Assembly (NCBI RefSeq): GCF_000332035.1
Contig: NZ_ALVY01000212.1
Coordinates: 1 to 53,865 of the forward strand
Length of the DNA: 53,865 nt
Reading direction: 5' to 3'
Origin: Gloeocapsa sp. PCC 73106
GTDB lineage: Bacteria > Cyanobacteriota > Cyanobacteriia > Cyanobacteriales > Gloeocapsaceae
Within the stretch, counting starts at the first letter, position 1. Every line of letters begins with the position of its first letter. Below are positions 1 to 8,802 of the stretch, piece after piece. A program made the position numbers and the translations under genes. The notes beneath the pieces are model-generated. The model saw nothing but the letters and a program-made list of their open reading frames with translations. It was not told where the DNA came from and searched no databases.

Positions 1-75
1 GGAGCAGGGAGCAGGGAGCAGGGAGCAGGAGTTTAACCTAGCACCTAACACCTAACACCTAACACCTAACACCTT
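1..75. repeat. Heptanucleotide tandem repeats
   Basis: Two runs of 7-bp units lie back to back: about four copies of GGAGCAG at 1-30 and about four copies of CCTAACA at 42-75. Short tandemly repeated heptamers of this kind are common between genes in cyanobacteria. No coding function is seen. Confidence 0.85.
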
Positions 76-110
76 AAAAGGTACTGCTGTAATTTTCTGC
101 GCCAAAATAC

Positions 111-138
111 TTGACAAAATCTTAAATACTGCTAAACT
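111..138 (+). promoter_or_regulatory. Possible promoter of the DUF4347 gene
   Basis: A perfect TTGACA at 111-116 is followed 16 bp later by TAAACT at 133-138, about 30 bp before the start codon. The -10 box is weak (4 of 6), so this is a tentative call. Confidence 0.4.
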
Positions 139-167
139 TCAAGTTAACAAGACTTGTAGCTTTTTTC

Positions 168-3100
168 ATGAAAACAATATCCTTAACGCCGCTTCGGGCA
201 TTATCAACCAAGCGACGTCTAGTTTTTATTGACAAAAATGTCAGTGATTGTCAGACGTTAATCCAAGGTGTGCTTCCCGATTCAGAGGTTTATCTACTCG
301 ATGTTCAACAAGATGGAATCAGTCAAATAACCGCAAGATTACAAGGGGAACCAATAGACTCAATACATCTAGTCGCCCATGGTTATCCAGAGGGTTTAGT
401 ATTAGGAAATAGTGAGTTGAACCTGGAAACTCTGTCAGATTACGCTCCAGAGATAGAGCAGTGGGCTTGTGACTATCTAATTATCTATGGATGTCAAACA
501 GGGGCTCAAGGGCAATTAATCGAGCGATTACAAGAGTTAACGGGGGCCGCTGTAGCAGCATCTAGTTCAGAAGTAGGACCGCAATGGCGCTTGGATGTAA
601 TGCGGGGGGTAGTAGATACTCCCTTAGCTTTTAGAGAGGAAGTATTAGCGAGTTATCCTGGGGTATTGGCGACTTTTACGGTAAGTAGTACCAATGATAG
701 TGGAGATGGGTCACTACGGGATGCGATCGCACTGGCGAATGAAAGAGATGATGCTGATGAGATAATATTTAATCCCTCTTTAACAGGAGAGACGATTAGT
801 CTAACTTCTGGGATAGAGATTAGTAATAGCTTAGTACTTAGGGGTTTGGGTGCAGAAAATCTGACGATAGAACATCAAGACAATTTAACAGTATTTTCTG
901 TTTACAGTATCTATGGTAATTACCGACCTTATTATGGTGACTCCAATGTCCGGATAAATATTAGTGGTTTAACTATAGTAGGGGGTGTAGTTAATGAAGA
1001 AAATTTAACTATTACTGATAGTGTTATTACCGGTAGTGTGAATGCAGGAATTGAAAACCTACTCGACATGGCCATCATTAACAGTATTGTATCTGGTAAT
1101 GAAAGGGGAGGCATCATCAACATAGGTGAGATTAATACATATCGCAACACTGCAGGTGAATTGAGTATCGATAATAGTACTATCTCTGATAATCAAGGGA
1201 CCGGGATTGCTAATAGAGGAGGTGATGTAAATATTGTCAACAGTACCATCTCCGGTAATAGTTCTAATTATGCAGGTGGCGGAATTTTAAACTCTTCTGA
1301 GAGTAGACTTAATATCACTAATAGTACCATTTCTGGTAATAAAGCTGAGAATGGCGGTGGAATCTTTAATATAGGCATACTAGGTATTACTAATAGCACT
1401 ATTACTCAGAATCAAGCCAATGAAGGGAGTGGTCTGTTACTCCAGGGTAATTTCGATGAATACTATCAGGAGCGTACTGATATAGTCTCTATAGGTAATA
1501 CGATTGTCGCAGGAAATCTTAACACGGATGTGGATTTAGTTAACGAGGATCCACTTCCCCAAATTAGCACTTCTGGAGGGAACATCATTGGGACGGGTAA
1601 TGCTGTTCAATGGTTTAATGCTCCCGGTGATGCTATAGGAGTAACAGATCCAGGTTTAGAGCCTTTAGGGGACAATGGTGGTATCACCTTGACTCATGGG
1701 TTGAGGTCTGATAGTCCAGCTATCAATGGGGGTATGAATAATTTGATTTCTGGACAAACAACTGAGGATCAGCGAGGTGAACCTAGAATTCAACAAGGTT
1801 TTGTCGACATTGGCGCTTTGGAATCGGACCTGACCAGTCCCCCGCCACTCATTAGTCTGATTGTAGTCAATCCTTTGGTTAACGAGGGGGATGTAGAGAA
1901 TACAGAGGGACTCTATCGTATTAATCGCACAGGAGATCCCAGTGAAGAACTAATAATTAACTTAACAGCAGTAGGTAGTGAGGGACTCGACTCTTCTGAT
2001 TTTAATTTAGAGGGAGTAAACGGCACTTTTCCCAACTACACTGTGACTATACCATCTGGAGAATACAGTACTGATATTATCTTCAGACCTATAGCAGATA
2101 CCCAGATAGGATCATTAGAAACTTTGACTCTCAATTTAGAAGCGGGAACGGGCTATAGAGTTAACGAGGGAGCGGCGACAGGGACAGTAAGTATAATACC
2201 GGAAACGAGTATAGTTACTAACACTAATGATAACGGACCAGGATCTCTTCGAGAGGCGATCGCTTTAGCTAATACTATAGTTGGTCCTAACACGATTGAA
2301 TTTGATCCTTCCTTGACGGGAGAAAGGATCAGTCTAACATCGGGAGAGTTAGTTCTCAGTGATGTTCTATATATCAAGGGTTTGGGAGCAGACAACCTGA
2401 CTTTAGATGCTTTAGGTCGCTCAAGGATATTTGTGGTTGAGGAGAGAAATTCTGTCATCCAAGTGAGTGGTTTGACTATTACTGGTGGATCTAGTGATCT
2501 AGGAGGTGGGATACATAATAACGGAAGCCTAACCATTACTGCTAGTAATATCTCTGGCAACCAAGCTAATTCAGGCGGCGCGATCTATGACAGTTTTTCT
2601 GCTCAATTAAATATCAACGACAGTACTATTTCCCGGAACATTGCCAGTAACTCTGGCGGCGGAATTAGCAGCAGATCTGGCAATCTGAGAATTAGTAACA
2701 GTACCATTTCCACCAATAGTGCTAATTCTGGTGGGGGAATTGACGAAATATTTGGAAACCTGAGTATCACTAATAGTACCATTACTCTCAATCAAGCAGA
2801 TGTGGGTAGTGGCTTAAGAATTCTACCTAGAACTGGTAATCAGTTCAATATTGGGAATACCGTTATTTCAGATAATAGCAACAGTGATCTGGACTTAGTC
2901 TTCTTTGGATTCTACGGCTCTACTCCTTTTGATCCTGTTATTAGCTCTGGCGGTAACCTCATCGGTACTGGTAACGCCTTAGAAGCTTTTAATCGACCAC
3001 GAGACACCATTGGTCTCACTAGACCTGGTTTAGAGCCTTTAGCTGATAACGGTGGTCCCACCTCAACTCACGCACCTCAATCCGATAGTCCTGTTATTAA

Positions 3101-5468
3101 TAATGGTAGTAACGCCCTCGTTCCACCTCAATTGACTACCGACCAACGCGGTTTAAGTCGCATAGTGGGTCCCAGAGTAGATATCGGGGCTTTTGAATCC
3201 GATGTTACCGAATCACCCCTACCAACGGTAGCTCTGCTCACTTCAATTCCTTTTGCTCTAGAAGGAGGTTCAGCAGGACGTTTCCGCCTCAGTCGTACCG
3301 GCAATACCAATATTCCCCTAGAAGTATTCCTAGAAGCTACAGCTAGCAGTGGTTTAACCGAATCTGATTTTACATTAACAGGAGTTAGCGGTAACTTACC
3401 TAATTACAGTGCGACTATCCCAGCCGGAAGCTCTTTCATCGAGCTAGACTTAATTGCTCAAGGCGATGCAGAGATAGAGTTACGCGAATCTTTAACTTTG
3501 GATTTTGTTCCAGATAGTGCTTATCGTGTGGGTAGTTCTAGTGCAGTGGTGACGATTCTGCCAGAAACCTTCTTAGTGAACAATACTAATGATAGTGGTC
3601 CAGGTTCACTTAGAGAAGCCATAACCATAGCCAATATATTGGAGGGTAATAACATCATTGAATTTGCTCCTTCTTTAGCAGGAGAAAGGATTAATCTGAC
3701 TTCGGAACAGTTAAAGATTACCGATGATGTGGTGATTACAGGCTTGGGAGCAGATCAACTAACGATAGCTGGAAACGCAAACTTGAGAGTATTTAATGTT
3801 GATGATGATGATGATAACTCTCTACTCGAAGTTAGCATCAGCGAACTAACGGTGACAGGAGGTTTTCGAGGAATCTCCAACGCAGAAAATCTCACTATTA
3901 CTGATACTAGTATTTCTGGTAATCCAGATGGTGGGATTGATAACGATGGTACCCTGAATATCACTAATAGCACCATCTCTAACAATACTAGTGATTTCTC
4001 TTTCGGCGCCAGCGCAATTAATAACTCTTATGGCACCGTCAACATTAGCAATAGCATTATTTCTGGGAATACTGGTAGCTCTACGGCTGAGATCATCAAT
4101 AATTCTTATGGGACCTTGACTATCAGCAACAGCACTATTTCTGAAAATACTATTGATTTTTCCAATCAAATCATCAGTAACCGTAATGGTCATTTTAGTA
4201 TCGACTATAGCAATATTTCTGGGAATAGTGGTAGGAGCGGTAGGAGCATTATTGGTAGTTATAATGGCACGCTCAATATCAGCCACAGCGATATTTCTGG
4301 GAATAGTGGTGGGGGTGTTGAGAATGGTGGTACTGGTGGTACTGGTAGTATCAACAACAGTACTATCTCAGGCAATCGTGGCGGTGTTGGGAATAGTGGT
4401 ACTCTTGTTATCAATAACAGTACTATCTCAGGCAATATCTCAGGCAATGGTAGTGGGGGTGTTGGGAATGGTGGAACTCTTGTTATCAATAACAGTACTA
4501 TCTCAGGCAATAGTAGTGATTCTAGCGCCGGCGGTATTGATAACAATGGACTCCTAACTATCAACAACAGTACTATCTCAGGTAATCGCAGTAATTCCCG
4601 AGCCGGTGGGATCGAGAGCTCGAACTTTGGCACCCTTAATATTAAAAACAGTACCATTACACTCAATCAAGGTCCCGAAACTGGCGGTCTTGCTAGTTTT
4701 ACTACTTCCTACCAAGACAATCAAGCAGTAGTACTTGCCAATACCATCATCTCTGGTAACATTGACAGTGATGTAGACTTAATTGGACCGCCTAATCAAG
4801 AATTACCCAACAACATCACTAGCAATGGTGGTAACCTAGTTGGTACTGGTAACGCTTTAGACGCCTTCAACAGACCCACCGACCAAATTAATATTACCAA
4901 TCCTGGTTTAGCACCTCTAGGAGATAATGGTGGTCCCACCCCAACTCATCTTCCTCTTCCCGATAGTCCTGCGGTTGATGCTGGCGTTAACGCACTGATT
5001 CCTCCTGGAGTGACTACAGATCAACGAGGGTTAAATCGCATCTTTAATGGAACTGTGGATGTAGGTGCAGTTGAGTTACAACCTGTTAACGTGGGGACTC
5101 CCGGACGAGATACCCTCATCGGTGGTAGTGGAGATGATACCCTCACAGGATTTGGCGGTCGCGATGAACTCACTGGTGGCGAGGGTAACGACCAATTTAT
5201 CTACACTAGCGTCACCGATGGCGTAGATATTATCACCGATTTCCAAGTCAATGGGGATAAGATTGTCCTGAGTGACGTGTTAACTAGTTTGAGTTACACC
5301 GGAACTAATCCTATAGCTGATAGTTATCTGAGTTTTACAGCTTCTGGCAATAATACCCTAGTACAAATCGACCCCGATGGCGTAGGTATAGCAAGAGCGC
5401 GAGATTTCATTCAAGTGCAAAATGTCGGTGTTGACGCTCTCAATAATCCCAATAACTTTATCTTTTAG
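168..5468 (+). CDS. Giant DUF4347 / beta-helix / RTX secreted protein
   Basis: This 1766-residue protein is probably exported and surface-associated. Residues about 14-165 match the DUF4347 domain that opens many very large cyanobacterial adhesin-like proteins (motifs HLVAHG and IIYGCQTG). Three tandem modules follow. Each begins with a CSLREAI-like motif (NDSGDGSLRDAI, NDNGPGSLREAI, NDSGPGSLREAI), runs through a right-handed beta-helix rich in NSTISGN-type repeats, and closes with a choice-of-anchor-Q-like block (DNGG...DQRG...VDIGA). Calx-beta-like linkers separate the modules. Near residues 1645-1675 are RTX calcium-binding nonapeptides (GGSGDDTL), which suggest type I secretion, consistent with no classical signal peptide. 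The ATG at 168 is the only plausible start. A sorting-signal protein follows 14 bp after the stop. The ligand or role is unknown; adhesion is inference. Confidence 0.85.
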   Translation: MKTISLTPLRALSTKRRLVFIDKNVSDCQTLIQGVLPDSEVYLLDVQQDGISQITARLQGEPIDSIHLVAHGYPEGLVLGNSELNLETLSDYAPEIEQWACDYLIIYGCQTGAQGQLIERLQELTGAAVAASSSEVGPQWRLDVMRGVVDTPLAFREEVLASYPGVLATFTVSSTNDSGDGSLRDAIALANERDDADEIIFNPSLTGETISLTSGIEISNSLVLRGLGAENLTIEHQDNLTVFSVYSIYGNYRPYYGDSNVRINISGLTIVGGVVNEENLTITDSVITGSVNAGIENLLDMAIINSIVSGNERGGIINIGEINTYRNTAGELSIDNSTISDNQGTGIANRGGDVNIVNSTISGNSSNYAGGGILNSSESRLNITNSTISGNKAENGGGIFNIGILGITNSTITQNQANEGSGLLLQGNFDEYYQERTDIVSIGNTIVAGNLNTDVDLVNEDPLPQISTSGGNIIGTGNAVQWFNAPGDAIGVTDPGLEPLGDNGGITLTHGLRSDSPAINGGMNNLISGQTTEDQRGEPRIQQGFVDIGALESDLTSPPPLISLIVVNPLVNEGDVENTEGLYRINRTGDPSEELIINLTAVGSEGLDSSDFNLEGVNGTFPNYTVTIPSGEYSTDIIFRPIADTQIGSLETLTLNLEAGTGYRVNEGAATGTVSIIPETSIVTNTNDNGPGSLREAIALANTIVGPNTIEFDPSLTGERISLTSGELVLSDVLYIKGLGADNLTLDALGRSRIFVVEERNSVIQVSGLTITGGSSDLGGGIHNNGSLTITASNISGNQANSGGAIYDSFSAQLNINDSTISRNIASNSGGGISSRSGNLRISNSTISTNSANSGGGIDEIFGNLSITNSTITLNQADVGSGLRILPRTGNQFNIGNTVISDNSNSDLDLVFFGFYGSTPFDPVISSGGNLIGTGNALEAFNRPRDTIGLTRPGLEPLADNGGPTSTHAPQSDSPVINNGSNALVPPQLTTDQRGLSRIVGPRVDIGAFESDVTESPLPTVALLTSIPFALEGGSAGRFRLSRTGNTNIPLEVFLEATASSGLTESDFTLTGVSGNLPNYSATIPAGSSFIELDLIAQGDAEIELRESLTLDFVPDSAYRVGSSSAVVTILPETFLVNNTNDSGPGSLREAITIANILEGNNIIEFAPSLAGERINLTSEQLKITDDVVITGLGADQLTIAGNANLRVFNVDDDDDNSLLEVSISELTVTGGFRGISNAENLTITDTSISGNPDGGIDNDGTLNITNSTISNNTSDFSFGASAINNSYGTVNISNSIISGNTGSSTAEIINNSYGTLTISNSTISENTIDFSNQIISNRNGHFSIDYSNISGNSGRSGRSIIGSYNGTLNISHSDISGNSGGGVENGGTGGTGSINNSTISGNRGGVGNSGTLVINNSTISGNISGNGSGGVGNGGTLVINNSTISGNSSDSSAGGIDNNGLLTINNSTISGNRSNSRAGGIESSNFGTLNIKNSTITLNQGPETGGLASFTTSYQDNQAVVLANTIISGNIDSDVDLIGPPNQELPNNITSNGGNLVGTGNALDAFNRPTDQINITNPGLAPLGDNGGPTPTHLPLPDSPAVDAGVNALIPPGVTTDQRGLNRIFNGTVDVGAVELQPVNVGTPGRDTLIGGSGDDTLTGFGGRDELTGGEGNDQFIYTSVTDGVDIITDFQVNGDKIVLSDVLTSLSYTGTNPIADSYLSFTASGNNTLVQIDPDGVGIARARDFIQVQNVGVDALNNPNNFIF

Positions 5469-5482
5469 TGGAGAGGAAATTT

Positions 5483-5980
5483 ATGTTTTGGAAATCTTGG
5501 GTTCAAGTTGGTTTAACGAGTGCGGCTTTATCTTTGAGTGTAATTCCCGCTCACGCTGCGATCGTTGCTTATAATTTCACAGTAACACCGGATTCAGGTC
5601 CTTTAGCAGGAAATACTTATTTTGGTTCCTTTAGTTTCTCCGATGAGACACTTACAGGTGTGGGGGAAGAGTTTTTACCTGAGTCGGCGATTACCGCGAT
5701 TAATTTTAACTTTGTGGGAGAGAATTATACCCTTGCTGACGCTTTGAGTGCGGGTGTACAGTTTCAAGAGGGTGAATTTCTGGGATTAGAGTACGTAACA
5801 GATGCGGTTTTTGCTTTTGCACCAGGGTTAACGGAATTAGAATCGGCGAGTTTTAGCTATGATTTGCCCTCAGGTGCGGGTTTTGGCGATGTTAGTTATA
5901 CTTTAGTACCCGAGCCTAGTGTGTTACTGGGTTCCATCGTATTGGGTGTGACTGGTTTGGCTAAAAGACTGAAAAAGTAA
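5483..5980 (+). CDS. PEP-CTERM sorting domain protein
   Basis: The 165-residue protein has an N-terminal signal peptide (positively charged start, hydrophobic core, cleavage near IPAHA) and a C-terminal PEP-CTERM-like signal: VPEPSVLL, then a membrane span and a basic tail KRLKK. Such proteins are sorted to the cell surface or exopolysaccharide by an exosortase. The ATG at 5483 is preferred over a GTG at 5468 because GAGAGGAAA lies 5-10 bp upstream of it. It begins 14 bp after the giant DUF4347 gene and may be cotranscribed. The middle region is not recognised. No exosortase gene is in the window. Confidence 0.8.
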   Translation: MFWKSWVQVGLTSAALSLSVIPAHAAIVAYNFTVTPDSGPLAGNTYFGSFSFSDETLTGVGEEFLPESAITAINFNFVGENYTLADALSAGVQFQEGEFLGLEYVTDAVFAFAPGLTELESASFSYDLPSGAGFGDVSYTLVPEPSVLLGSIVLGVTGLAKRLKK

Positions 5981-5991
5981 CTTTTACTTAA

Positions 5992-6014
5992 CCCTCCTCT
6001 CAGTAAGGGGAGGG
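5992..6014 (+). terminator. Possible terminator hairpin after the PEP-CTERM gene
   Basis: CCCTCC at 5992-5997 pairs with GGAGGG at 6009-6014, 11 bp after the stop codon. No clear T-run follows, so termination is uncertain. Confidence 0.4.
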
Positions 6015-6043
6015 CTTAATTAAGGTATAAATTCAAAAAAAAC

Positions 6044-6250
6044 TCAATGACCTCGACCTGGCTTACAATCAGCAAAACTTAATGCTTCCGTGTCTAGAAA
6101 ACTAGCTATCGCCATCTCAATGATTGCTTCGACGGGATAATCAATTTCAGTCGCGCGAGCAATCAGGGCCTCCTGAATCCAATCTGGTAAGCACTTTAAA
6201 ATAATTTCCGCATCAGCAGACGAGATTTGCTCCGAAAGTTTCACTGACAT
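6044..6250 (-). CDS. Small hypothetical protein (68 aa)
   Basis: I do not recognise this family. The predicted protein is acidic and helical, starts MSVKLSEQISSADAEIIL and ends with a Cys-Lys-Pro-Gly-Arg-Gly-His tail. It has no signal peptide or membrane span. The ATG at 6250 is preceded by TATGGAG, a fair ribosome binding site. It lies close to a PIN/Phd toxin-antitoxin pair and a duplicated gene tail, so an antitoxin-like role is possible but not shown. Confidence 0.5.
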   Translation of the reverse strand: MSVKLSEQISSADAEIILKCLPDWIQEALIARATEIDYPVEAIIEMAIASFLDTEALSFADCKPGRGH

Positions 6251-6285
6251 GGACTAAGACTCCATAGGAATTTGAACATCATACC

Positions 6286-6377
6286 AAGTTAAAGATAAAC
6301 TTTTTGAACAAGAAACCCTTGCCAGTCTCTACGATCGCCTTAAATCCTATCAAGACACTCATGAAGATTAAGCGATC
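6286..6377 (+). repeat. 92-bp direct repeat, copy 1 (orphan gene tail)
   Basis: This segment is identical to 7323-7414 except at two bases (6290 and one base in the GAAACCC/GAAACCG stretch). Read in frame it encodes VKDKLFEQETLASLYDRL and ends at HED-stop, the C-terminal tail of some protein. No start codon or body of that gene is present here. The two copies bracket the PIN/Phd pair in direct orientation. Confidence 0.9.
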
Positions 6378-6455
6378 GCCTAACAATAGTGGCTAATGCT
6401 CTGATTTTGTCGCTTCTTTGGTGCGCAGATGCGCTGTAAATGGTTAAGTTTAGGT

Positions 6456-6485
6456 GCGATCACCTTCGGTGGCGCTGCGCGATCG
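6456..6485. repeat. Short palindromic HIP1-type element (copy D)
   Basis: The 30-bp sequence starts GCGATCAC, contains GGTGGCGC and ends CGCGATCG. It looks like a shorter relative of the 35-bp elements at 17336, 37852 and 44422. It lies between genes. Confidence 0.6.
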
Positions 6486-6522
6486 GTTTTTGGTGCGAGT
6501 AGCACAAGTGTATTAATTATAT

Positions 6523-6960
6523 TTATTCGTCGAAGAAAATTTTAATGTTTTTGGTTCGCCATGTAGCAATACCTGTGCCGAAGAAATCCCGATCTTCCGT
6601 CCAAATTGGACAGCCGAAAGCAAGGGCTAATGCAACAATTGACCAATCTTTCCTATCTCGCTCACAGATACGATTTAAAGCTTCTTGCTTAAAACCTCCG
6701 TAAATATCCTCCCTTATTTCAGTGACAAGTTGTTTAAGATCATTCAGAGTATCCAAAGCCTCTTGCTCTTGGGTGGGACTTAGATGGCGTTTGAGAGCGA
6801 TATTGGGTATATGAAAAGCGACTTCACAATAACAAGTTTGTGGGGTACAAAAAAGTACCCTGTCCCTCTGTTCAGCAATCAGAGAAAATGTCCGTATTCC
6901 CAGAACTGCACGAATAAGAATATTCGCATCAAGAACAATAATTTTCGCTCTTTTGGTCAT
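6523..6960 (-). CDS. PIN-domain toxin (VapC-like)
   Basis: This is a 145-residue PIN-domain protein, the nuclease fold of many type II toxins that cleave RNA with Mg2+. Visible acidic residues fit the PIN active site: D11 in VLDANILIR, E46 in CYCEVAF, D105 in RKDW and D123/D125 in TEDRDF. The gene starts at 6960, and its ATG overlaps by one base the stop codon of the upstream Phd-like antitoxin gene (TAATG), indicating translational coupling. Length is normal for the family. The exact RNA target cannot be read from the sequence. The pair sits between two direct copies of a 92-bp repeat. Confidence 0.85.
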   Translation of the reverse strand: MTKRAKIIVLDANILIRAVLGIRTFSLIAEQRDRVLFCTPQTCYCEVAFHIPNIALKRHLSPTQEQEALDTLNDLKQLVTEIREDIYGGFKQEALNRICERDRKDWSIVALALAFGCPIWTEDRDFFGTGIATWRTKNIKIFFDE

Positions 6961-7223
6961 TAATTGCTCGGTTTTCTCAACTCCTGAAAATCAGCTACAA
7001 TATCATCCTCAGTGAGTCCTTTTTCAGCCAGCATATTACTAAGTTTGGTGACAGCTTGACGTAAAGACTCTAGATCTTTTTTGTGAGATTGAGGTTGAGC
7101 TGGAATATAATAACCAATTGTCTCTCCATGAGAAGTCAAAGCAATGGGTTCTTGATTTTCCCTCGTGTACTTATATAGATGATTTCTAAACTCACGGATT
7201 CCCACTGATTCAATCGCTGACAT
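6960..7223 (-). CDS. Phd/YefM-family antitoxin
   Basis: The 87-residue protein begins with the Phd/YefM N-terminal pattern: a short strand and helix, VGIREFRNHLYKY, then the strand pair ending TIGYYIPA. This domain dimerises and binds DNA. The C-terminal half is helical and should wrap the PIN toxin encoded immediately downstream. I choose the ATG at 7223 rather than an upstream start at 7295 because AGAGGG lies 8-14 bp before it and the family motif begins there. The pair probably represses itself through the TGTACA palindrome just upstream. Confidence 0.85.
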   Translation of the reverse strand: MSAIESVGIREFRNHLYKYTRENQEPIALTSHGETIGYYIPAQPQSHKKDLESLRQAVTKLSNMLAEKGLTEDDIVADFQELRKPSN

Positions 7224-7237
7224 AAATTTTACCCTCT

Positions 7238-7256
7238 TGTGTACACATAAGTACAT
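7238..7256 (-). promoter_or_regulatory. Probable autoregulatory operator of the PIN/Phd pair
   Basis: The perfect palindrome TGTGTACACA (7238-7247) contains TGTACA, the core hexamer bound by YefM-type antitoxins. A second near-copy (AGTACAT) begins at 7250, about one helical turn away. It lies 15-33 bp upstream of the antitoxin start. Confidence 0.5.
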
Positions 7257-7322
7257 AATAGCCAAAAATCCCGTAATATCAAATTGTGGCGGCATGTCAT
7301 CTTGGAGAAGGAGATTATCTCA

Positions 7323-7414
7323 AAGTAAAAGATAAACTTTTTGAACAAGAAACCGTTGCCAGTCTCTACGATCGCCTTAAATCCTATCAAGACACTCATG
7401 AAGATTAAGCGATC
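7323..7414 (+). repeat. 92-bp direct repeat, copy 2 (orphan gene tail)
   Basis: Second copy of the segment at 6286-6377, offset by exactly 1037 bp. Here the reading frame extends a little further upstream (HLGEGDYLKVKDKLFEQETV) to a possible GTG near 7287, so this copy keeps slightly more of the ancestral gene's 3' end. Confidence 0.9.
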
Positions 7415-7422
7415 ATAAGGTA

Positions 7423-7632
7423 ATGCCTAACTCACTTGAAATTGAATACGGTGCTATGAACGAGATTTTACTAGCTAAAATAGCAGCTCGTCAAAGAATA
7501 CTGGCAATGGAAGCCGAAGCCGCTCAAAAACTGGTAAATATGACATTATACCCTCAATATTGGGTCTGCGAGGCTGAAGACTTTGTTTGGGAGGAATCTT
7601 TACCGACGAATTATGGAGAAACTGAGCCCTGA
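7423..7632 (+). CDS. Small hypothetical protein (69 aa)
   Basis: I do not recognise it. It begins MPNSLEIEYGAMNEILLAKI, is helix-rich in its first half and has a WVCEAEDFVWEE patch. It starts 8 bp after the second copy of the 92-bp repeat with a weak AAGG ribosome binding site, so it may once have been the second gene of an operon with the gene whose tail is preserved there. Coding status is plausible but not proven. Confidence 0.45.
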   Translation: MPNSLEIEYGAMNEILLAKIAARQRILAMEAEAAQKLVNMTLYPQYWVCEAEDFVWEESLPTNYGETEP

Positions 7633-7674
7633 AAACCTACCATAAAGTTGTTAGGTGATAGGTGTTAGATTAAT

Positions 7675-7740
7675 TAAACCTTTACCCTTTACCCTTTACC
7701 CTTTCCCCTGGAAATCCCTTTCCCCTGAAAATCCCCCTTT
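7675..7740. repeat. Heptanucleotide repeat CCTTTAC
   Basis: Several tandem copies of CCTTTAC, then degenerate CCCTTTC and CCCCTG variants, fill the gap between the small ORF and the 3' end of the permease gene. Confidence 0.8.
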
Positions 7741-8801
7741 CAAGTAATTTTAGCTTTTTTGGGCTCCAGATATAGATTCTCCAGTAACACAGCAGCACCC
7801 GCTACCCAAGGTGGTACAATCAAAGCCCCAATAATCCCCAGTAATTGCACTCCCCCCAAGACTGCTAACAACTGATAAAGAGGAGATACCCTCACCGAAG
7901 ATCCTACCAAGAGGGGATCTAAGACGTAAGTTTCCACGTTTTGCACCACTAGATAAAGTAAAAGCACCCAGAAAAAAGTCCAACCACCTTGGGCGATCGC
8001 CACTAATAAAGCTGGAATAGCCCCTAAAACCGGACCAAAAAAGGGAATCAAATTGGTAAAACCAGCAATTACCCCCAAAGCTAAGGAAAATTCGGCGATC
8101 CCAATAATACCCAGCCCAAAAGTAATCACAATTCCCAGAATCCCCGATACTACGATTCTACCCTGAATATAACCTCCCATGCGATCGCTCACCGGTCCTA
8201 CTTGAGCTTCTAAACGATCTTCCCAAGGTTCGGGAAACAAACTCACTAAACCCTCGATTAGGTTTCGAGAACCCGCCAACATATAACCTGATAGCAACAG
8301 CGCCAGAAAAAAATTAAAAGCTACTCCTAGAACACCACGAGTTACAGCAACGGAACGTACAATCAGGACCTCACTAGAGCGAAATGCCCACCCCGTCAGT
8401 CCCTGCACGTCAAAAAACTGATTAATCAAAGCAATGGTTTCTGGCTCTCTCACTCCAAAACGCACCACCAAAGCCTCGGCTAAATTTCCCAAAATCTCCC
8501 AATAAGCGGGTAATTTTTGCCATAAACGCTCAATTTGGGTAATTAGCTTCGGTCCAATCACTAAACCCGCCCCAGTTAATAAGAGAATTAAACCCAAATA
8601 AGCTAAAATAACCCCCAACCAACGGGGAATACCCCACTTTTCAGCCCTATTGATAATTGGAGCCAGGGTTGAAGCGATAACTACAGCAATCATTAATACT
8701 ACTAACAGACTTTTTAGTTGCCACAGTAGCACCAGTGACAAAAAGATTCCCACAACCCACAATAAAGTAGCGACAGAAAGACTAATTTGACGTTCAAACA
8801 T
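7740..8801 (-). CDS. AI-2E family transporter (PerM-like permease)
   Basis: A 353-residue inner-membrane protein of the AI-2E/PerM exporter family (TqsA, YdiK, PerM). About eight membrane segments are visible: two at the N-terminus, one near residues 60-85, and a C-terminal cluster. The family signature is seen in GFTNLIPFFGPVLGAIPALLV and in NVETYVLDPLLVG...VSPL. Family members export small molecules or ions; in cyanobacteria the substrate is usually unknown. The gene is transcribed divergently from rpsB. Nothing nearby points to a substrate. Confidence 0.85.
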   Translation of the reverse strand: MFERQISLSVATLLWVVGIFLSLVLLWQLKSLLVVLMIAVVIASTLAPIINRAEKWGIPRWLGVILAYLGLILLLTGAGLVIGPKLITQIERLWQKLPAYWEILGNLAEALVVRFGVREPETIALINQFFDVQGLTGWAFRSSEVLIVRSVAVTRGVLGVAFNFFLALLLSGYMLAGSRNLIEGLVSLFPEPWEDRLEAQVGPVSDRMGGYIQGRIVVSGILGIVITFGLGIIGIAEFSLALGVIAGFTNLIPFFGPVLGAIPALLVAIAQGGWTFFWVLLLYLVVQNVETYVLDPLLVGSSVRVSPLYQLLAVLGGVQLLGIIGALIVPPWVAGAAVLLENLYLEPKKAKIT

Positions 8802-8802
8802 A

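Noticed and set aside
2153-2560. Minus-strand frames within the giant gene (also at 932, 3755, 3846 and 4259)
   Set aside because: They are antisense shadows of a strongly coding plus strand, rich in Leu/Pro/Ile as expected from the complement of NSTISGN codons.
4153-4557. Overlapping open frame of 134 codons inside the giant DUF4347 gene
   Set aside because: It is a shadow of the repeat-rich beta-helix codons in another frame, with low-complexity Ile/Val-rich content and no start signal.
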